64,000 bases of DNA from positions 25,975,469-26,039,468 of the forward strand of contig CM054153.1 of NCBI GenBank assembly GCA_028751875.1, read 5' to 3'. The translations under genes and the position numbers were made by a program. The notes under the pieces were generated by a model. That model was given only the letters and a program-made list of their open reading frames with translations. It was not told where the DNA came from and searched no databases. Below, piece after piece: positions 45,818 to 59,223 of this stretch; the stretch's first letter is position 1, and every line of letters starts with the position of its first letter. This stretch comes from Rapana venosa. Lineage: Eukaryota > Mollusca > Gastropoda > Neogastropoda > Muricidae.

Positions 45818-47967
45818 TACCCATACCCCCATCCAGCCTTTGCCCTGTCCACTCTTCAGACTGCTTGTGGTGGCTGCTCACCTCAGGTCTGCCCTGTCCT
45901 ATCCTGTCCTGTCCGTGGCCTGAAGACCCCTCATGTCTCTGATGTGAGGTGACCTGTGAACTGTTTCAGCACTGTGGCAGCCCATCGGTCACCTGTTTTT
46001 ATAGACCACTGTATGGGTGATAAAAGTATTGCTAAAGAACTTTGTGCCTGTTTTATGTGTGACAGTTTCTTGTGTGTGACGTGTACAGAAGTGTGCTGCT
46101 GCTGTGAGAACAGTCCTGGGAGAGGGTTGTATCGCATGATGGGAGACTGCAACAGAAAGGCTGCCAGTGTTGAGATTGCGGGGTTAGCAGTGTGGATTCT
46201 CTCAGGCCCCGGTTATGTTGCCGCCACGAGGAGGGAGGACATTTTAGCATGAGGCGGACCACCGTGATGTGCATGCAGCAGGGCGGAGAATGTTTACCAG
46301 GTTGTGTGTCATAATAACATGTCAACGTCACCTTTGTTCATGACTTGACGACGTTGAGGTGGGATTGGATTGGATGTTGTAGACACTGAAAGCTACTGCT
46401 GATGAAAAGCTGACCCATAATACCTCAGACCCTTGTGGAACATTCCCAGTCAACGGCAGAGTGTTGGTGACGTGAGGGTGTAAGGGTGTGGGGACTTGAG
46501 CAAGACCACAGGGGATTGATGGTCTGTATGATGCCAAGCATGTCATGAGCTACGCTGCAGTGTGAAGCAGCGCAGCGCAGCAAGACCGGAGAAGCCAACG
46601 ACAACTTTTGCTCCAAAAACTGAGAATCAAAGCGCCATGTTATCATGTATCCTCATCAGCTTTTTTTCTGGGGTGTGTAGCCAGAGGTGTAACGGAGGAA
46701 ACAAAACCAATTCTATGCAACTTTTGTCTGTGTTTGGGGTTGGGGTATTTTGTTTTGTTTTTTTTTCATTTTGTATGTTTCAGATGTAGCACTCTTGCAT
46801 GAGTGTTTGGCCTGCTTTTATTTCTATAGCCATGTCTAGTTTGAATTCATATAGAAAAACTGGAGGGGGGGTTGTTTATTTAATTTTTGCCTAGAAATAT
46901 GAAAAAGGGTGTAAAACTGTATAACTTAAATTACAAACAATACTTAAAAAAAATTTTTTTTTAAAGACCCAGGTTGAGCATAGAATGCAGTCTTCCAGTT
47001 CCAGTAGACTGCACAACATAATAACAGGTGTGTTGTCAGATGTCAAAGTAAAGCCAAAACATGAAAATGGCACATTTTAGGTACGAAAAAAGATGTAAAG
47101 CCAAAATTTTGATGGGTGTTGACAATCATTGCAATGACTGCTAGATAGTAGTGAGCTCTTTTCTATCAAATGATTCCTCATTTAAAGTAAAACATCAGAT
47201 GGGCACTGCTGCATTTTTGTGTGTCACCTTTTTCCACAAGTGCAATAGAGAAGGCAGTGCATAGCAATGAATGCAATGTAATGAAATTCACAGCTGCCAG
47301 TGTCACAGGCATTTGAATATGTCATGTATATGCACAGTTGGAAGAACTGGAAAATAAGTATTCAGTTTATATTGTGTACAATAACTGTAGAGACAAACGA
47401 ACAATGCCAAATAATTGGAAACCTTTTTCAGTTTTTTGTTTGATTGTTTTTTTGGGTTTTTTTTAGTTATTATGTAGATATAGAAGAGAGTTCATGTATG
47501 GATTGTTTGAATATCTCATATGGGATGTGTTCCTTTTTATCTTTTCTGTATTATTTTATTTGCTATGCCTGCACAACAGTATCACTTGTTTGCTTCATGG
47601 TACTCATACAAATCAGTATCTAAACAAAAAAAAGGCATGCTTTGTTCACTGCTCTATGTTTTAAAAAAAGGTTGTTCCAAAATGAATGGACCAAAGATGT
47701 CGATTATCAAAATGACAAAAGTATCTTCTCTACATGACGGGTGAGATTCTGAAGCATTACCTCATGCAAAGTATTGTGATCTAGAAAAAAAAAGAAATGA
47801 AAGAAAAAGTCTAACCATTAATGCAGGAAGTAAGATTGCTGCTGAACATCTTAATGTCACTACCTTGTCTAAGCACATAGTATGCACCAAAGATGCCGGC
47901 AGTTTTGTGCTGTGCTCGCATGAACAAAAATGTGGGAGGATTTATATGTTGGCAGGTAGATCAAACC

Positions 47968-48043
47968 GAGGGTTTCCAGCCCGAATGGTGTATCTCGACT
48001 ATATAAATAGTATGTAGATACACCATTCTGGCTGGAAATCCTC
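47968..48043. repeat. Imperfect inverted repeat (hairpin) in probable 3' UTR
   Basis: Arms 47968-47996 (GAGGGTTTCCAGCCCGAATG then GTGTATCTC) and 48014-48043 are complementary over about 28 bp with two mismatches, with a loop near 17 nt containing TATAAATA. Confidence 0.85.
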
Positions 48044-48475
48044 AAAGCTTTTTCTTCTTCTCCATCTTTGTCCATTCTTCATATCCCCTTCTCTGCCTTC
48101 GTTGTACTGCAGAAGGCTTGGAAGAAATGTGTATGGCTTAAAGGTATTGACGCTCATAACATGATGATGTTGTTGCTATCATGTAGTTAAGTTAGATCTG
48201 ATGCTGGTTATTCTTTCTACTTACTTTTCCTTGTGTTTTAGTACTTAGAGAAATGATTTCACTGGATTAGGAGAGAAAGAAAAAAAGACTACCAATTTGT
48301 GGGTCTGTTTTCTCGGCAGGGACTCCTTGTTGTTTCTGAAAATTGCGTTCGGAACAAGCAGAGATTTGCTGCGTTCCTCACACTGAACAGTGACTATATC
48401 AGTATTCGGAAAAATCAAGAGTTGAAGAAAGAGTTTGATGGAGGCTGTTGTTTTTTTAAAGTTATGAATAGGTTG

Positions 48476-48488
48476 GGGGGGGGGGGGT
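48476..48488. repeat. Poly-G tract
   Basis: About 12 G in a row. Confidence 0.85.
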
Positions 48489-51400
48489 TAGGGTTTTTTT
48501 CTTTTTTTTGTTGTCCATTGAGTGAGGGAAGTTAGGATGAAAAGAAAGATGTCCAGTGTGATTGCGGGAGTTTTATTTGTATCTGTGTTGCATTCTGTCA
48601 AACATCAGGAATAAGCTCCATGATATGGTACAAACCTAGAAAGGGCAAAAACATATCAAACTTCAGTTATATTGTAAACAGGTTGTGATTACGCTAGAGT
48701 ACAGATATCATTTTGAGATTGATCTATTTTTGAGGGATTTGTGTCGTTATATTGTTAATCTGCAACGGTTTAAGTGTAAAGTAGCAGGTGTCTTGTTTAT
48801 TTTTCATTGGTACAGAAAAAGATTGTCTTCTGTGTGATATTTATGACAAGGTTGTGAAATGTCTTTTAGTTTTATTCAAACCATCAAATTGTAAAGAAAT
48901 GTTTTGGGTTTTTTTTGCTTGTAATGCTGTATGTGTGCAAAAAATTCCTGAAAGTTATATGGTTTTTCATTTTTTCAAATGGGGAAAGTTTTCTTCATAA
49001 ATCAGTTTTTATCATCTTTGCAATGTAAGAAAGAAGTCATAGTTTTGTTGGGGTTTTTTGTTGGGTGGGGGGGGGGTGTTGGGATGGTTGTTTTTTGTTT
49101 TGTTTTTTTGTATTTTAGCAAAGGCCTGTTGTGATGAGTTCTTGTATAATTCGAAGAGGTTGTGTGGTTTATACCTGGTTTTCCGTGGATATGCATCAAC
49201 AAAACCTGATCGTGTGTGTGCCCACAACTGCCATCAGGAGCCTTCCTGTTCAGTGCTGTCATAAAGATGATGGACAATGCGGTCACAATATCTACTTACT
49301 TCATCTACTTAATAGTGTGTTTGGTTTCTGTAACTGTGGATTACAGTTCAGTGCAAGGATTGACTATGTATATATCTTTACTGTAAAATGTCTCCATACT
49401 GATCTACTTAGTGACAAGTTTGTTTACTTCTACCCTTTGTGTGATATATATATATGTCTTTTGTGTTCAGTGTGCCTTTGAAGTGTTTAAACAAGGCACT
49501 GGGCAAATGCATGAAGCTTCAGCTCAGTCATCTAACTTCTTGACACCAGTGTCGGAATGTGATTGTTTTGATCTTAATGTCTGGTGATATTTCCTTGAAT
49601 TTTCACAAATGGTCTTGAAAAGTTCTTTGAATACTCTAGAATTTCTTTTTCTTTTTTTGCCTCAAAAATGTATGGGAAGCCTGTGAGGGACTGCGTGGTA
49701 GGGAATATATATATATTTTTTATATGTGCACAGAATGTTTGCATAATCGTTTGGTTGTTAGATTTCTCATTCTTCCATCACTAGTATATAGAGGCTTGGA
49801 GAAAATGCCTAGGAGTAAACACACTTCAGTTTCATCATTTTCTGTATGGAAATCCAGAGCACATTCCGTAGAAGGTTGAGGGGGTTTTTGTCATTGATTC
49901 CATTTGTTTTAAGAAAAGAAGTCATGTTTAAGCATTTAGGTTAAATTGTAAAGCTGTTATAGACTTCTTTATAAAAGATTCAATGAAGGCAAAGCATGGC
50001 AGTGGAAGTTTGAGCTGTATTAGAACTCGGCATTATCATTCTAAGGCTGTCGGTCTAGAGGACAGACTAGTCAGGAAAGCAATAAGCTAATCACTTAAAG
50101 ATGTCGACTTTGTTCTCAGAGTGCAAAATTTCTCATTCCATAGTCATATTCCGTTACTTTGACCCAGTTTGTGATAACCTGTGTATATTTCTGGCTCAAG
50201 TATCATGGTTGTGCCTTTTCATTTTTCTCAAAGTATATTTTTGTTGTTAATGTACATTTATACACCTTTCTCTCAGATCCTTGCCTTCAGGTGTTTTAGA
50301 TCCTGAGCAGGCTTGCTCCTGCTTCAATTGAAATAGCACTAAGAGGAATTTAAAAATTTAATTGATTTGATGTTGATCAGCCCCTCCCCCTCCTCCCTGA
50401 AGTAGCCTGGAGAGAAGTTTAAAAATTGATTTGATGTGGATCAGCCCTTCTCCTTCCTTTCTCCCAGCCAGGCTGTATGCTATTTTTGGAGTTTACTGTC
50501 TCATCTCATCTTGTGTCCTCTTTGTTCAGCCGTCCTTCGTCAGCAGCCTTGTGTGTGTGTGTGCGTGTGAATGAAAGAAAGAGAGAGAGAGACCATGTGT
50601 GTGTTTCTTCAAACAATATGTGCAAGCACATGTTTCCGTGTCATAATATATGGGGAGTGGTCTCTTCAACGAGTGTTGTGTTCGGCCATCTGAATGAATT
50701 TCCATGGTGTTCTGTATTTTCATGTTCAGTTTCTCGGTTGTTGGGTATCTTCTTGTAATTGCGCACAATTGAGTTGTCACTAAGTCACTTAGTGTGATAA
50801 CTTTACTACATACCACAACTGGGCATAGTTTAAACAACGTGGCAGTGGTGGTTTTCTTTAGTTACAATTCTTGCTTGAAAATCGTCTTCCAGGGAGTGAA
50901 TATTGTCATTTCACATAAGTCCTTTTTTCAATGGAATACCAGATGTTCCCATTTCCCTCTCAAACTGTGTTTTTTGTGTTCTTTAATTTTCATTTGAGTA
51001 TTCAACAGGAAAGAAAGTTTCCATTTATATTTTTTGCCTCAGTTATTGATATATTATGGCAGCAACAATCGTATTAAAAGTTGCTTTTAGATCTGTGTTA
51101 TTATAGTAAAGTAGAATGTGTCCTGTTGATAAATCTATGCATTCCATTCAAAGATTGAATCCCCCCACCCCCCTCAGCAATGTAGATCATATTGGTAGAC
51201 TAAGATTTAAGAAATGTAACGAGGATTGTTGTATTTTTAGTGATAATGGCTGTGTGACATTGTTTGGTAACTAGACGTGCAGTTTCTGCTGCACCTAATG
51301 TTCAAGATATCAATTTTTATCTCACGTTTGGTCTGCTAGAATTTGAACATGTGTAGCAGAAAAGCCGAATGCCAGTGAGGGTCAGGTAATTGACATCACA

Positions 51401-52997
51401 TCATGGCATTCTTATTGTGAGAACAATTTGTATATCTATGTTCTGCAACTGCTAGAAATCCTCTCAATACAAAAAAATCAAGATGAGCAAGGCCTTGTTC
51501 CTGTTATTGCTCAAGTGAGGTAAAACTGCGCCATCAGTTGGGTATGCATGTATGACACAGCAAAGGCTGTCCAGGAATGTTCTTTTTACCCCCATGCACA
51601 TCACTTGCAGTCTATAGATAAGCACAGGCTGTTGATTTCTGCTTCTCTATGCCTGTTGTCTCGAGAACCATCAGTTTTGTGTGTGCACGTTCATTCTCAG
51701 TTGCTCTTTCCAGTATTGAAAGAACAATGCATGTAACGTACTTTTTTTTTCTTTAGGGAGTTGGCCCTGCTAGCAGTACAAGAGATGAAGAGGTTGTGCT
51801 TGTGTGTGTTTTACAGTACAGGAGCAGGTTTGGAACTGACAGCTCTTATCATTACTTCCGTTTATTATGGTTTGTATTGTATAATCTGTCAGACTGGTGC
51901 AGTGTCATATAGTTCTTTTAAAAAGAAGAAGAAGAAAACTATTAAACACAGAAAAGCAGCAAAGGTAGGAACAATTGAGATAGAGGGTTTTTTGTTTTGT
52001 TTGGTGTTTAAAGATTTATTTTTCCTACTGAAGATATAGTTGTATATTTTGAATTGCACAGTGACATAGGATCCTCCTTTGGGGAGCACTACAAAGGGAG
52101 CTGTATGCAGAACTGTTGTTTCAGTTACGAACTAAAGAGGTATGGATATATATATAATTGTATATGTCATGCTACGCATACTTGGTCAATGCACACGATA
52201 TGCAAGGTTTGTTTCAGAACTGTAGAGCACACATGTCGAGAGAATATCCTAACATGGGATGCAGAATTAATTGTGAAGCAGCAGTTTTCATGTTACGTAT
52301 ATGCAAACTATTTCATTATTTTACGATGCAGTTATGTATGTTGGATGTACTTTTTTATTACCTTGTTCAGCAGCTAGTGAATGGTTTTGCCAGTGTGTTT
52401 TCCCTGTCGTTTCCATTTTCCGAACTAGTTTTCACTGCTGTATTTTGTAACCCCTCCAAAATAAGGGATTACAGTTCTCCTTGTAATCTGCAGCAGTGCG
52501 TGTTATTGCTGCATTGCAACAGTTTGCTGTGTACTGGTAGGCGTCCATACAGCAGGTTGATACCCCCTCCGTCTTTTTCCACATATACCTTGACATATTG
52601 TACAGACTGGATTGGGCAGGAGATGTCCGTTCTGCAGTGTTATTTGCCTGCTGAAAATGACCTTTTCATGTATTTTGTGTATTGTTCTTGGGAGGATTGA
52701 CCCAGTGGAAAGGGAGGTGTTTTCAGCACAGCCTTGTCCGATGTACTTGAAAGAGAGTTAATTAAGTGATAACAATTTTATGATCATGTTTTGTGTTTTC
52801 ACATACACTGATAAAGAAGTGGTGGATTTCAGAGGGTGTGACGAAACTTAACATGGTGGCAGTCTTAGTTAAGACATTTTGATTAATAGAGGATCTAGAA
52901 GTTTCATTAAGATTTTTTTTTGTAAGGTCTGTGTAGCATAGGCAGGCTTTTCTGTTCAAATTACACCAGGCCACTTTTTGGTGTTTTTTTTTTTTTT

Positions 52998-53018
52998 GGG
53001 GGGGGGGGGGGGGGGGGC
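52998..53018. repeat. Poly-T/poly-G junction
   Basis: About 14 T followed by 20 G. Confidence 0.95.
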
Positions 53019-54416
53019 AGAAATGTCAACAGTTTTGTTCCAGATTTAAGGTGGGCCATGGGGGTTGTTGAAAGTGATGACATTTTGTTGACAAGCTCAT
53101 GTTAGAAGTTGTACTATATATTGAAAGGGCATCACTTGTAAAGCATAACAGTCTGTAAATTATTCACGTTTTATGCACTGTTGCCATGAAAATAATCCAG
53201 TATGGCCATCAAAACTGTTTCAAACTTCTAAACATTTTTATGTGTAACAAGGACAAGAAACATGTTTCTAAATTCTTTAAATTCACACAGGGAAGTCTTC
53301 ATATTTGCATCTAGCAATTTTTTTATTCTAAAAAAACCCAAAACACACTAAAAAAATGATTGTGGCCACTTTTAGACCTGTGTCCCACCTTAAGAACTTA
53401 AAAAAAAATTGAAAAATGCTGTCAAGAAATGTTACTAGCATGACACACTTTAAAGAAGTTTAGGGGGGAAGAAAGCCAGAAGTAATATATTTGAAATAAG
53501 CTGAGGAGATATAGATAGAAATATAATTATTTAAGAAAACCCTGTAAATACAAAAGAACTGAATTCAGCTTGAAAAAATGTTTAGCATTGCTGAAAAATC
53601 ATTGGAGTCTGCCTGTCATTTACTGTTTGTGCACAATATTGGAAGGTAGGCAAGGTGATGCTTTGATTGTGTGTGATCCATGTGTGTGTGTTGGTGTCAA
53701 AAGATCATCTCCATTACTGCATGTACCAGATTCAACCATTAAGGGAAAAAAGACATGCATGCAGGCCCCCAAAAAGATAAACCAAGACCTATATGCTTAC
53801 GTCATTGGGTCAGCATTTAATGCAGTTCAGGTTTTATTGAAGAGGAATATAGTGAAATGACTGGTGAAATAATACCAAAAAGAGGGGGGGAATTACATAA
53901 TGCTGCTATGATGATATCAATTTTTTTTAAATAGCCCCTAAGACAGTCATGGGTTGGGTTTTTTTCATAAGGTCAACATTCACTATAGCGACTGTTGTGA
54001 AAGAGAAATGCAGTGCTATGGCTAATGATTAATACCAAAAATTAGGTCAGGACGTTTTTAAAAAAACAAAAATCCACCAAGACAGGCATCATTGTTTTAT
54101 TAGGTCAGTATTTACTGCAGTAGTATTTACTACAGTTCAGATCTGTGACCATTTCATGCTAGTGACAAGTACCAGAAATGGGGGAATTTACAAGTTAAGC
54201 TCAAACAAACAATGAAGGCTTCTTAAGTCCTTTTATTTTTTAAAAGTAACTTGTCTTTCTCCCTGTGGAGAACTCTTCAGACTGGCCCTTCAGGTGCTCG
54301 TCCACATTCATTAGAGTCTGCCTCCATTGTTGGCAAAACGGGATCAGCCAGAGCTTTCTTCATGTTTGGGAACAGACAGAAATCAGGACGGGGTGAGGCC
54401 TAGCATGTCAGGATGA

Positions 54417-54422
54417 AATAAA
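54417..54422 (+). terminator. Candidate poly(A) signal AATAAA
   Basis: The first canonical AATAAA I found downstream of the stop at 45817. It lies 8.6 kb from the stop, so proximal non-canonical sites may be used instead. Confidence 0.25.
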
Positions 54423-54429
54423 TTGCATC

Positions 54430-54507
54430 TCATTAGCTTCTATATTCTACTCTCATAGTTTTCCTGCTCATTAGCTTCTATATTCTACTCTCATAGTTTT
54501 CCTGCAC
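54430..54507 (+). repeat. Two-copy direct repeat, ~41 bp
   Basis: CTCATTAGCTTCTATATTCT and ACTCTCATAGTTTTCCTGC in tandem. Confidence 0.85.
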
Positions 54508-56387
54508 AGAGGCTTCAAGAGATCAAAATAGTACTTTCTAGAACTGTATGACTCTCTATAAAGAAAATCTACAAACATCCCAGGATATAGATTTTGTCTT
54601 TTTCACAGACGTGTGACTTGGACCTTCTTGGGAGTTGGCGAGAAGGGTTGCTTCCCCTCCTTGTATCTTTGTTGGTAGTGATAGTCCAGCACCCATCCAT
54701 GGGGAGGAACCCTGCCAGAAGAAAAAAAAGTTTATTTCAAACAGTTCCTCATTCTTGTTGTTGAGCCTTGTTGGACATAACAAGTGCACCTCTGCTGGAG
54801 ACCAGGGTGGGGGACCTACATAAAGCTGTTAGGATAATGTTCACAATCCAGTTGAAAATAGGAGGATGTTCATAATCTGGTTGACTATAGGATAATGTTC
54901 ATAATCCATTTGACCATAGGGTAATAGTGGGGCTGTCACCATGTAAAGTCCAAAATAAAACTGCATGAGGTATACCTTGATATCTTAAAGAATACAGTAA
55001 TTTTTTTTCCATCTTTATAATTGTGATGCTCCCTGATGAAATGTTTCATTGCACCTGACCCACTTCGATGCAGAATTTTGTTTCCTGTTGCTTTTTAAAT
55101 GCCCAACACCTCAACCCGACCAATTATTTTGAAGCAAAATTCATTCATTTCTCATTTTTGTCACTTCCTGGAGTCTAGTATTTCAGTTTGTAATAACTGT
55201 TTGTACAATTATCCGATTTTCAGTGTTGGTTTTTTGGGGGAATGTTTTTTAAAAGCTTTTTTAAAAAATTGCAAATTATGTTGAGTCAACAACTGACCTC
55301 TGGTAGTGGAAGGTCACATATGTGAAGGTGGACTTGTGCTGTGCTGATTACCTTACCTCCCCTCCCACTTGTTTTACTCCCATGACATAATCTTGCCAAA
55401 ATGTGCTGATGTACTTGATTTGAGAAAATAGCTTTCATGATTATGATGTTGTTTGAGGGGCATTTTACTCAATTTCCCACATTATGTATCTACTCCACAT
55501 GTAGATGGGGTGGTGTGGGTAGGTCATCACCAGAATAGGGAGATTAACAATTTTTAGACTTGTGATGCACTGGGGAAGGGGCGCATCAGATCAAAGTGGA
55601 AGGCACCCACATCAGTGGTATAGATTTTGGTTTTTGATACTGCCATGTAAATGAACGGTAAGGAGTGTCATTTTCATCCCATCCTTGGGATCATTTAATT
55701 TTTTTGAGGTTTTGTAGGGGGTATATTAAATTTTTCTGTCTGTTGTAGATTTTTTTTTTGTTTTAATCTGTTGTAGATTTTTTTTTTAAACTGAGAGGAG
55801 GACACTTATGGCTGTATTGAATTGTTTTGCCTTGGTTTGTTTTTGGGGTTTTTTTTAAACTGAGGGGAGAACACTTATGGCTGTGTTTAATTTTTCTGTC
55901 TGTTGTAGCTTTTTGAGATTTTTGAAAAGGGGGAGGTTCATATTCTTAAATTGGGGTGGAACGGCGAAATCTCAAACATTGAGATGGCTATTCCACCTCA
56001 AAAATTTTTGGGGCCCTGCGTTTTTGGCAGAAGGAATGGCGAGGTGATCTCTTCTCCCTCCCAAAAAAATTTTTTTTTAATTTTTTTTTTACTTCCATTC
56101 AATTCATACATTTCATGCAAGGTTTTTAAAAAGATTTTATTCCATAATAAATCAATAGAAAAGATTTCAATTTTCTGAGTTTGTCAACCTGAAATACAAG
56201 CAAGTCACATATGGCAGTATCAAGATACATCGTTTTTCCATGTATGTACTACGTACCTGATGCTTGGGAACAATTTAGTGCCGTTTCTTTTTATGTATTC
56301 ATGACAGATATTATCGAAACAGCATATCCCTTTTTCTTGGTTAGAATTTTCAATGCACACTAGAGTATGCAATGTAAACATGGGATG

Positions 56388-56393
56388 AATAAA
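56388..56393 (+). terminator. Candidate distal poly(A) signal AATAAA
   Basis: AATAAA followed by a T-rich stretch (TTACTTTTTTGT). It lies just before the base skew of the region changes from T-rich to A-rich, so it could mark the end of the + strand transcription unit (inference). Confidence 0.25.
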
Positions 56394-57114
56394 TTATTTA
56401 CTTTTTTGTATATTGTTGTGGCTTCAAGTTTTGGAAAATCTATGCCTTTTCTTCCGTTTCCTGATCTCTGCCATATGCATGCACCCACAATTCACAATGT
56501 TCCAAAATTTCTCAACTCCAGGCTTCGGACAATATGTCAAATACATTAGGTCATCAAACTACACAGCCTTTCACAAAATTTGGATGCCATGTGTTTTCAA
56601 CATTTGATGGCAATATTAGAATTATGAAATCACTATTCCCAGGCCAAAATTGCCTCGACTTCAAGATAGGGTTAAATGTGGAAGAATGAACTCAAGCCGA
56701 CTGAAAGAGCCTGAAACATGACACCCATTGACGTCGGCATGATACAGCACTGCATACTGGGTCATGACAGAAGATCCCCAAATCACACTCAAAAGAGATG
56801 CAAAATACCTGGCCACTGGAAGCTCCACAGTTGGGAAGGTCAAGCTTGCATGGAGTATGCCAGTAATGCACCCAGTGGGAACCACATTATAATAAGCAGA
56901 ATAACGGTAGGATAGAGTAGTGCCCGAGAATGCTTGAGAGATTTGAGACAGACATGGGAAATCACTAGAGGAGAGAAAACCCAAACGAATGCTGGAGAAA
57001 TTTTAAGACGGACATATGAAACCCACAGGGAAATCACTAGTGGAAACAAAACAAAACCATCATCTTCACTCTGGGTGTCTTTCATACAAATCAGGGCATG
57101 TACGGAATACCGAC

Positions 57115-59223
57115 ATAGCTGCCAACCTTTTGAGAATCTTAAAACAGAATATGATTAAAGGAGCAAACTTTTCCATCTCTTGACAAGATGATGTTGTCAG
57201 GAAAGAATAGTGTACGTGCTTTGAAATGAAAGATGCAAAACCTAAAGTACAAAGGTCCCTTATCACATCTGCTTCAATGAAGTACAAAATCACCAGCTGC
57301 AATGATTTTTGTTGCTTTTTATTTGTTTTAGAGCAAAGGAAATTCAAATCAGGATTGCACCCTGTCGGCTCTTCATAGTTGGCCACAGCTTCACATTTGT
57401 CCACTGCTGCCTGCAAAAATCAAAACTGCAAAAACTCATTTTGTTGCTACTTTGCTTACGTAGTCTGTGAACTCTGCTTTCATCAATTGTATGGTATTTA
57501 ATGCACAGTTTCTGCTTTGCTTATGTACAGTTTCTGCTTTGCTTATGTAGTCTGTGAACTCTGCTTTCATCAATTATATGGTATTTAATGCAATTTCTGC
57601 CTTGCTTATGTAGTCTGTGAACTCTGCTTTCATCAATTATATGGTATTTAATGCACCGTTTCTGCCTTGCTTATGTAGTCTGTGAACTCTGCTTTCATCA
57701 ATTATATGGTATTTAATGCACCGTTTCTGCCTTGCTTATGTAGTCTGTGAACTCTGCTTTCATCAATTATATGGTATTTAATGCACCGTTTCTGCCTTGC
57801 TTATGTAGTCTGTGAACTCTGCTTTCATCAATTATATGGTATTTAATGCACCGTTTCTGCCTTGCTTATGTAGTCTGTGAACTCTGCTTTCATCAATTAT
57901 ATGGTATTTAATGCACCGTTTCTGCCTTGCTTATGTAGTCTGTGAACTCTGCTTTCATCAATTATGTGGTATTTAATGCACCGTTTCTGCCTTGCTTATG
58001 TAGTCTGTGAACTCTGCTTTCATCAATTATGTGGTATTTAATGCACCGTTTCTGCCTTGCTTATGTAGTCTGTGAACTCTGCTTTCATCAATTATGTGGT
58101 ATTTAATGCACCGTTTCTGCCTTGCTTATGTAGTCTGTGAACTCTGCTTTCATCAATTATATGGTATTTAATGCACCGTTTCTGCCTTGCTTATGTAGTC
58201 TGTGAACTCTGCTTTCATCAATTATGTGGTATTTAATGCACCGTTTCTGCCTTGCTTATGTAGTCTGTGAACTCTGCTTTCATCAATTATGTGGTATTTA
58301 ATGCACCGTTTCTGCCTTGCTTATGTAGTCTGTGAACTCTGCTTTCATCAATTATGTGGTATTTAATGCACCGTTTCTGCCTTGCTTATGTAGTCTGTGA
58401 ACTCTGCTTTCATCAATTATATGGTATTTAATGCACCGTTTCTGCCTTGCTTATGTAGTCTGTGAACTCTGCTTTCATCAATTATGTGGTATTTAATGCA
58501 CAGTTTCTGCCTTGCTTATGTAGTCTGTGAACTCTGCTTTCATCAATTATATGGTATTTAATGCACAGTTTCTGCCTTGCTTAGTTGTTAACTTCGATGG
58601 ACACAAATCCATCCAGACTAGGCACACAACTTCCTCAACTTATATGTGTATCATTTCTCACTGCCTCTCGTGGGTGTGGACATTGTTATCCTCTAAGCTA
58701 CTCCTTGTTCATTTTGTCTGCACATTACAATCGAGGCTAGAAACTTGCTAAACTTTTTGAGATCCTATGCACCTGGCACAGCAATATGGAAAGACAGCCG
58801 AAATCAGATCGGCTACACCAAAATCATAGACGTGAATTGGTCTTATGTGTGGTATAGAAATGTCATTTCAACTGCCACACGAAATTTTTAAATTGCAGAT
58901 AAGATTGCAGCAGAAGGCACAACTTTTGCCTTGTTAAAAGGGATCAATGTATGGAAAATCCTCCTTGAATTTGAGAGCAAACAGACCTATCAGAATTTGT
59001 GCACTGGAAACCGGCATGTGCTTTGACATTCTACTCAATTTGTGCTGGTTTTTTGTTGGTAATTTTTGAAACTGGAACATATGATGTGCTTTGATGTTCT
59101 ACTCAATTTGTGCTGGTTTTTTTTTGTTGGTAATATTTTTTAACTAGATAATTTTTCTTGAAAACCAGAGTCAAAGCTAAAATCTGAAAAATTCTGAGAA
59201 AAAAAGGAAAGGTTGGCAGCTAT
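57115..59223. mobile_element. Inverted-repeat-flanked element with internal satellite
   Basis: Left end CATAGCTGCCAACCTTT at 57115-57131; the exact reverse complement AAAGGTTGGCAGCTATG ends at 59224. The core is the 65-bp array, followed by about 600 bp of unique DNA with a local duplication (59010-59150, TTCTACTCAATTTGTGCTGG). No transposase frame. The layout resembles the non-autonomous satellite-bearing elements described from bivalves (pearl type), but I cannot confirm the family and no clear target-site duplication is visible. Confidence 0.6.
57451..58585 (+). repeat. 65-bp tandem repeat array, 17 copies
   Basis: Unit CCTTGCTTATGTAGTCTGTG, AACTCTGCTTTCATCAATTA, TATGGTATTTAATGCACCGT, TTCTG. 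TAGTCTGTGA recurs at 57611, 57676, 57741 and every 65 bases to 58521. The first copies differ (one has a 22-bp partial duplication, one is 63 bp). A single A/G site (ATTATATGG or ATTATGTGG) varies among copies in blocks. Confidence 0.97.

Larger units (their letters stand above)
45818..54422 (+). other. Probable long 3' UTR and downstream flank of the RAI14-like gene
   Basis: No coding exon is supported here. The first bases after TGA are C/T-rich, then the sequence is T- and G-rich for many kilobases. I see no copy of the tRNA-headed SINE that recurs every few kb in the introns, which suits transcribed UTR. AATAAA hexamers occur on + at 54417-54422, 54954-54959, 56146-56151 and 56388-56393; an ATTAAA variant lies near 51075. 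Which one is used cannot be told from sequence. Confidence 0.45.
54423..57114. other. Non-coding, T-rich changing to mixed
   Basis: A direct duplication of about 40 bp (CATTAGCTTCTATATTCTAC) at 54430-54507; three copies of a ~33-bp unit (GGATAATGTTCATAATCC) at 54828-54925; a duplicated segment at 55735-55920 (AACACTTATGGCTGT). No gene supported. Confidence 0.6.

Noticed and set aside
52158..52700. 180-codon forward frame in the downstream region
   Set aside because: Hydrophobic/Cys-rich translation of T-rich DNA, with no domain and no bias; not credible as a gene.
56661..57416. Minus-strand frames of 107 and 116 codons near the inverted-repeat element
   Set aside because: No similarity recognised and no splice context, although a minus-strand gene in the area remains possible.
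57451..58585. CRISPR-like regular array
   Set aside because: Units are contiguous 65-bp tandem repeats without unique spacers, in a eukaryotic genome.
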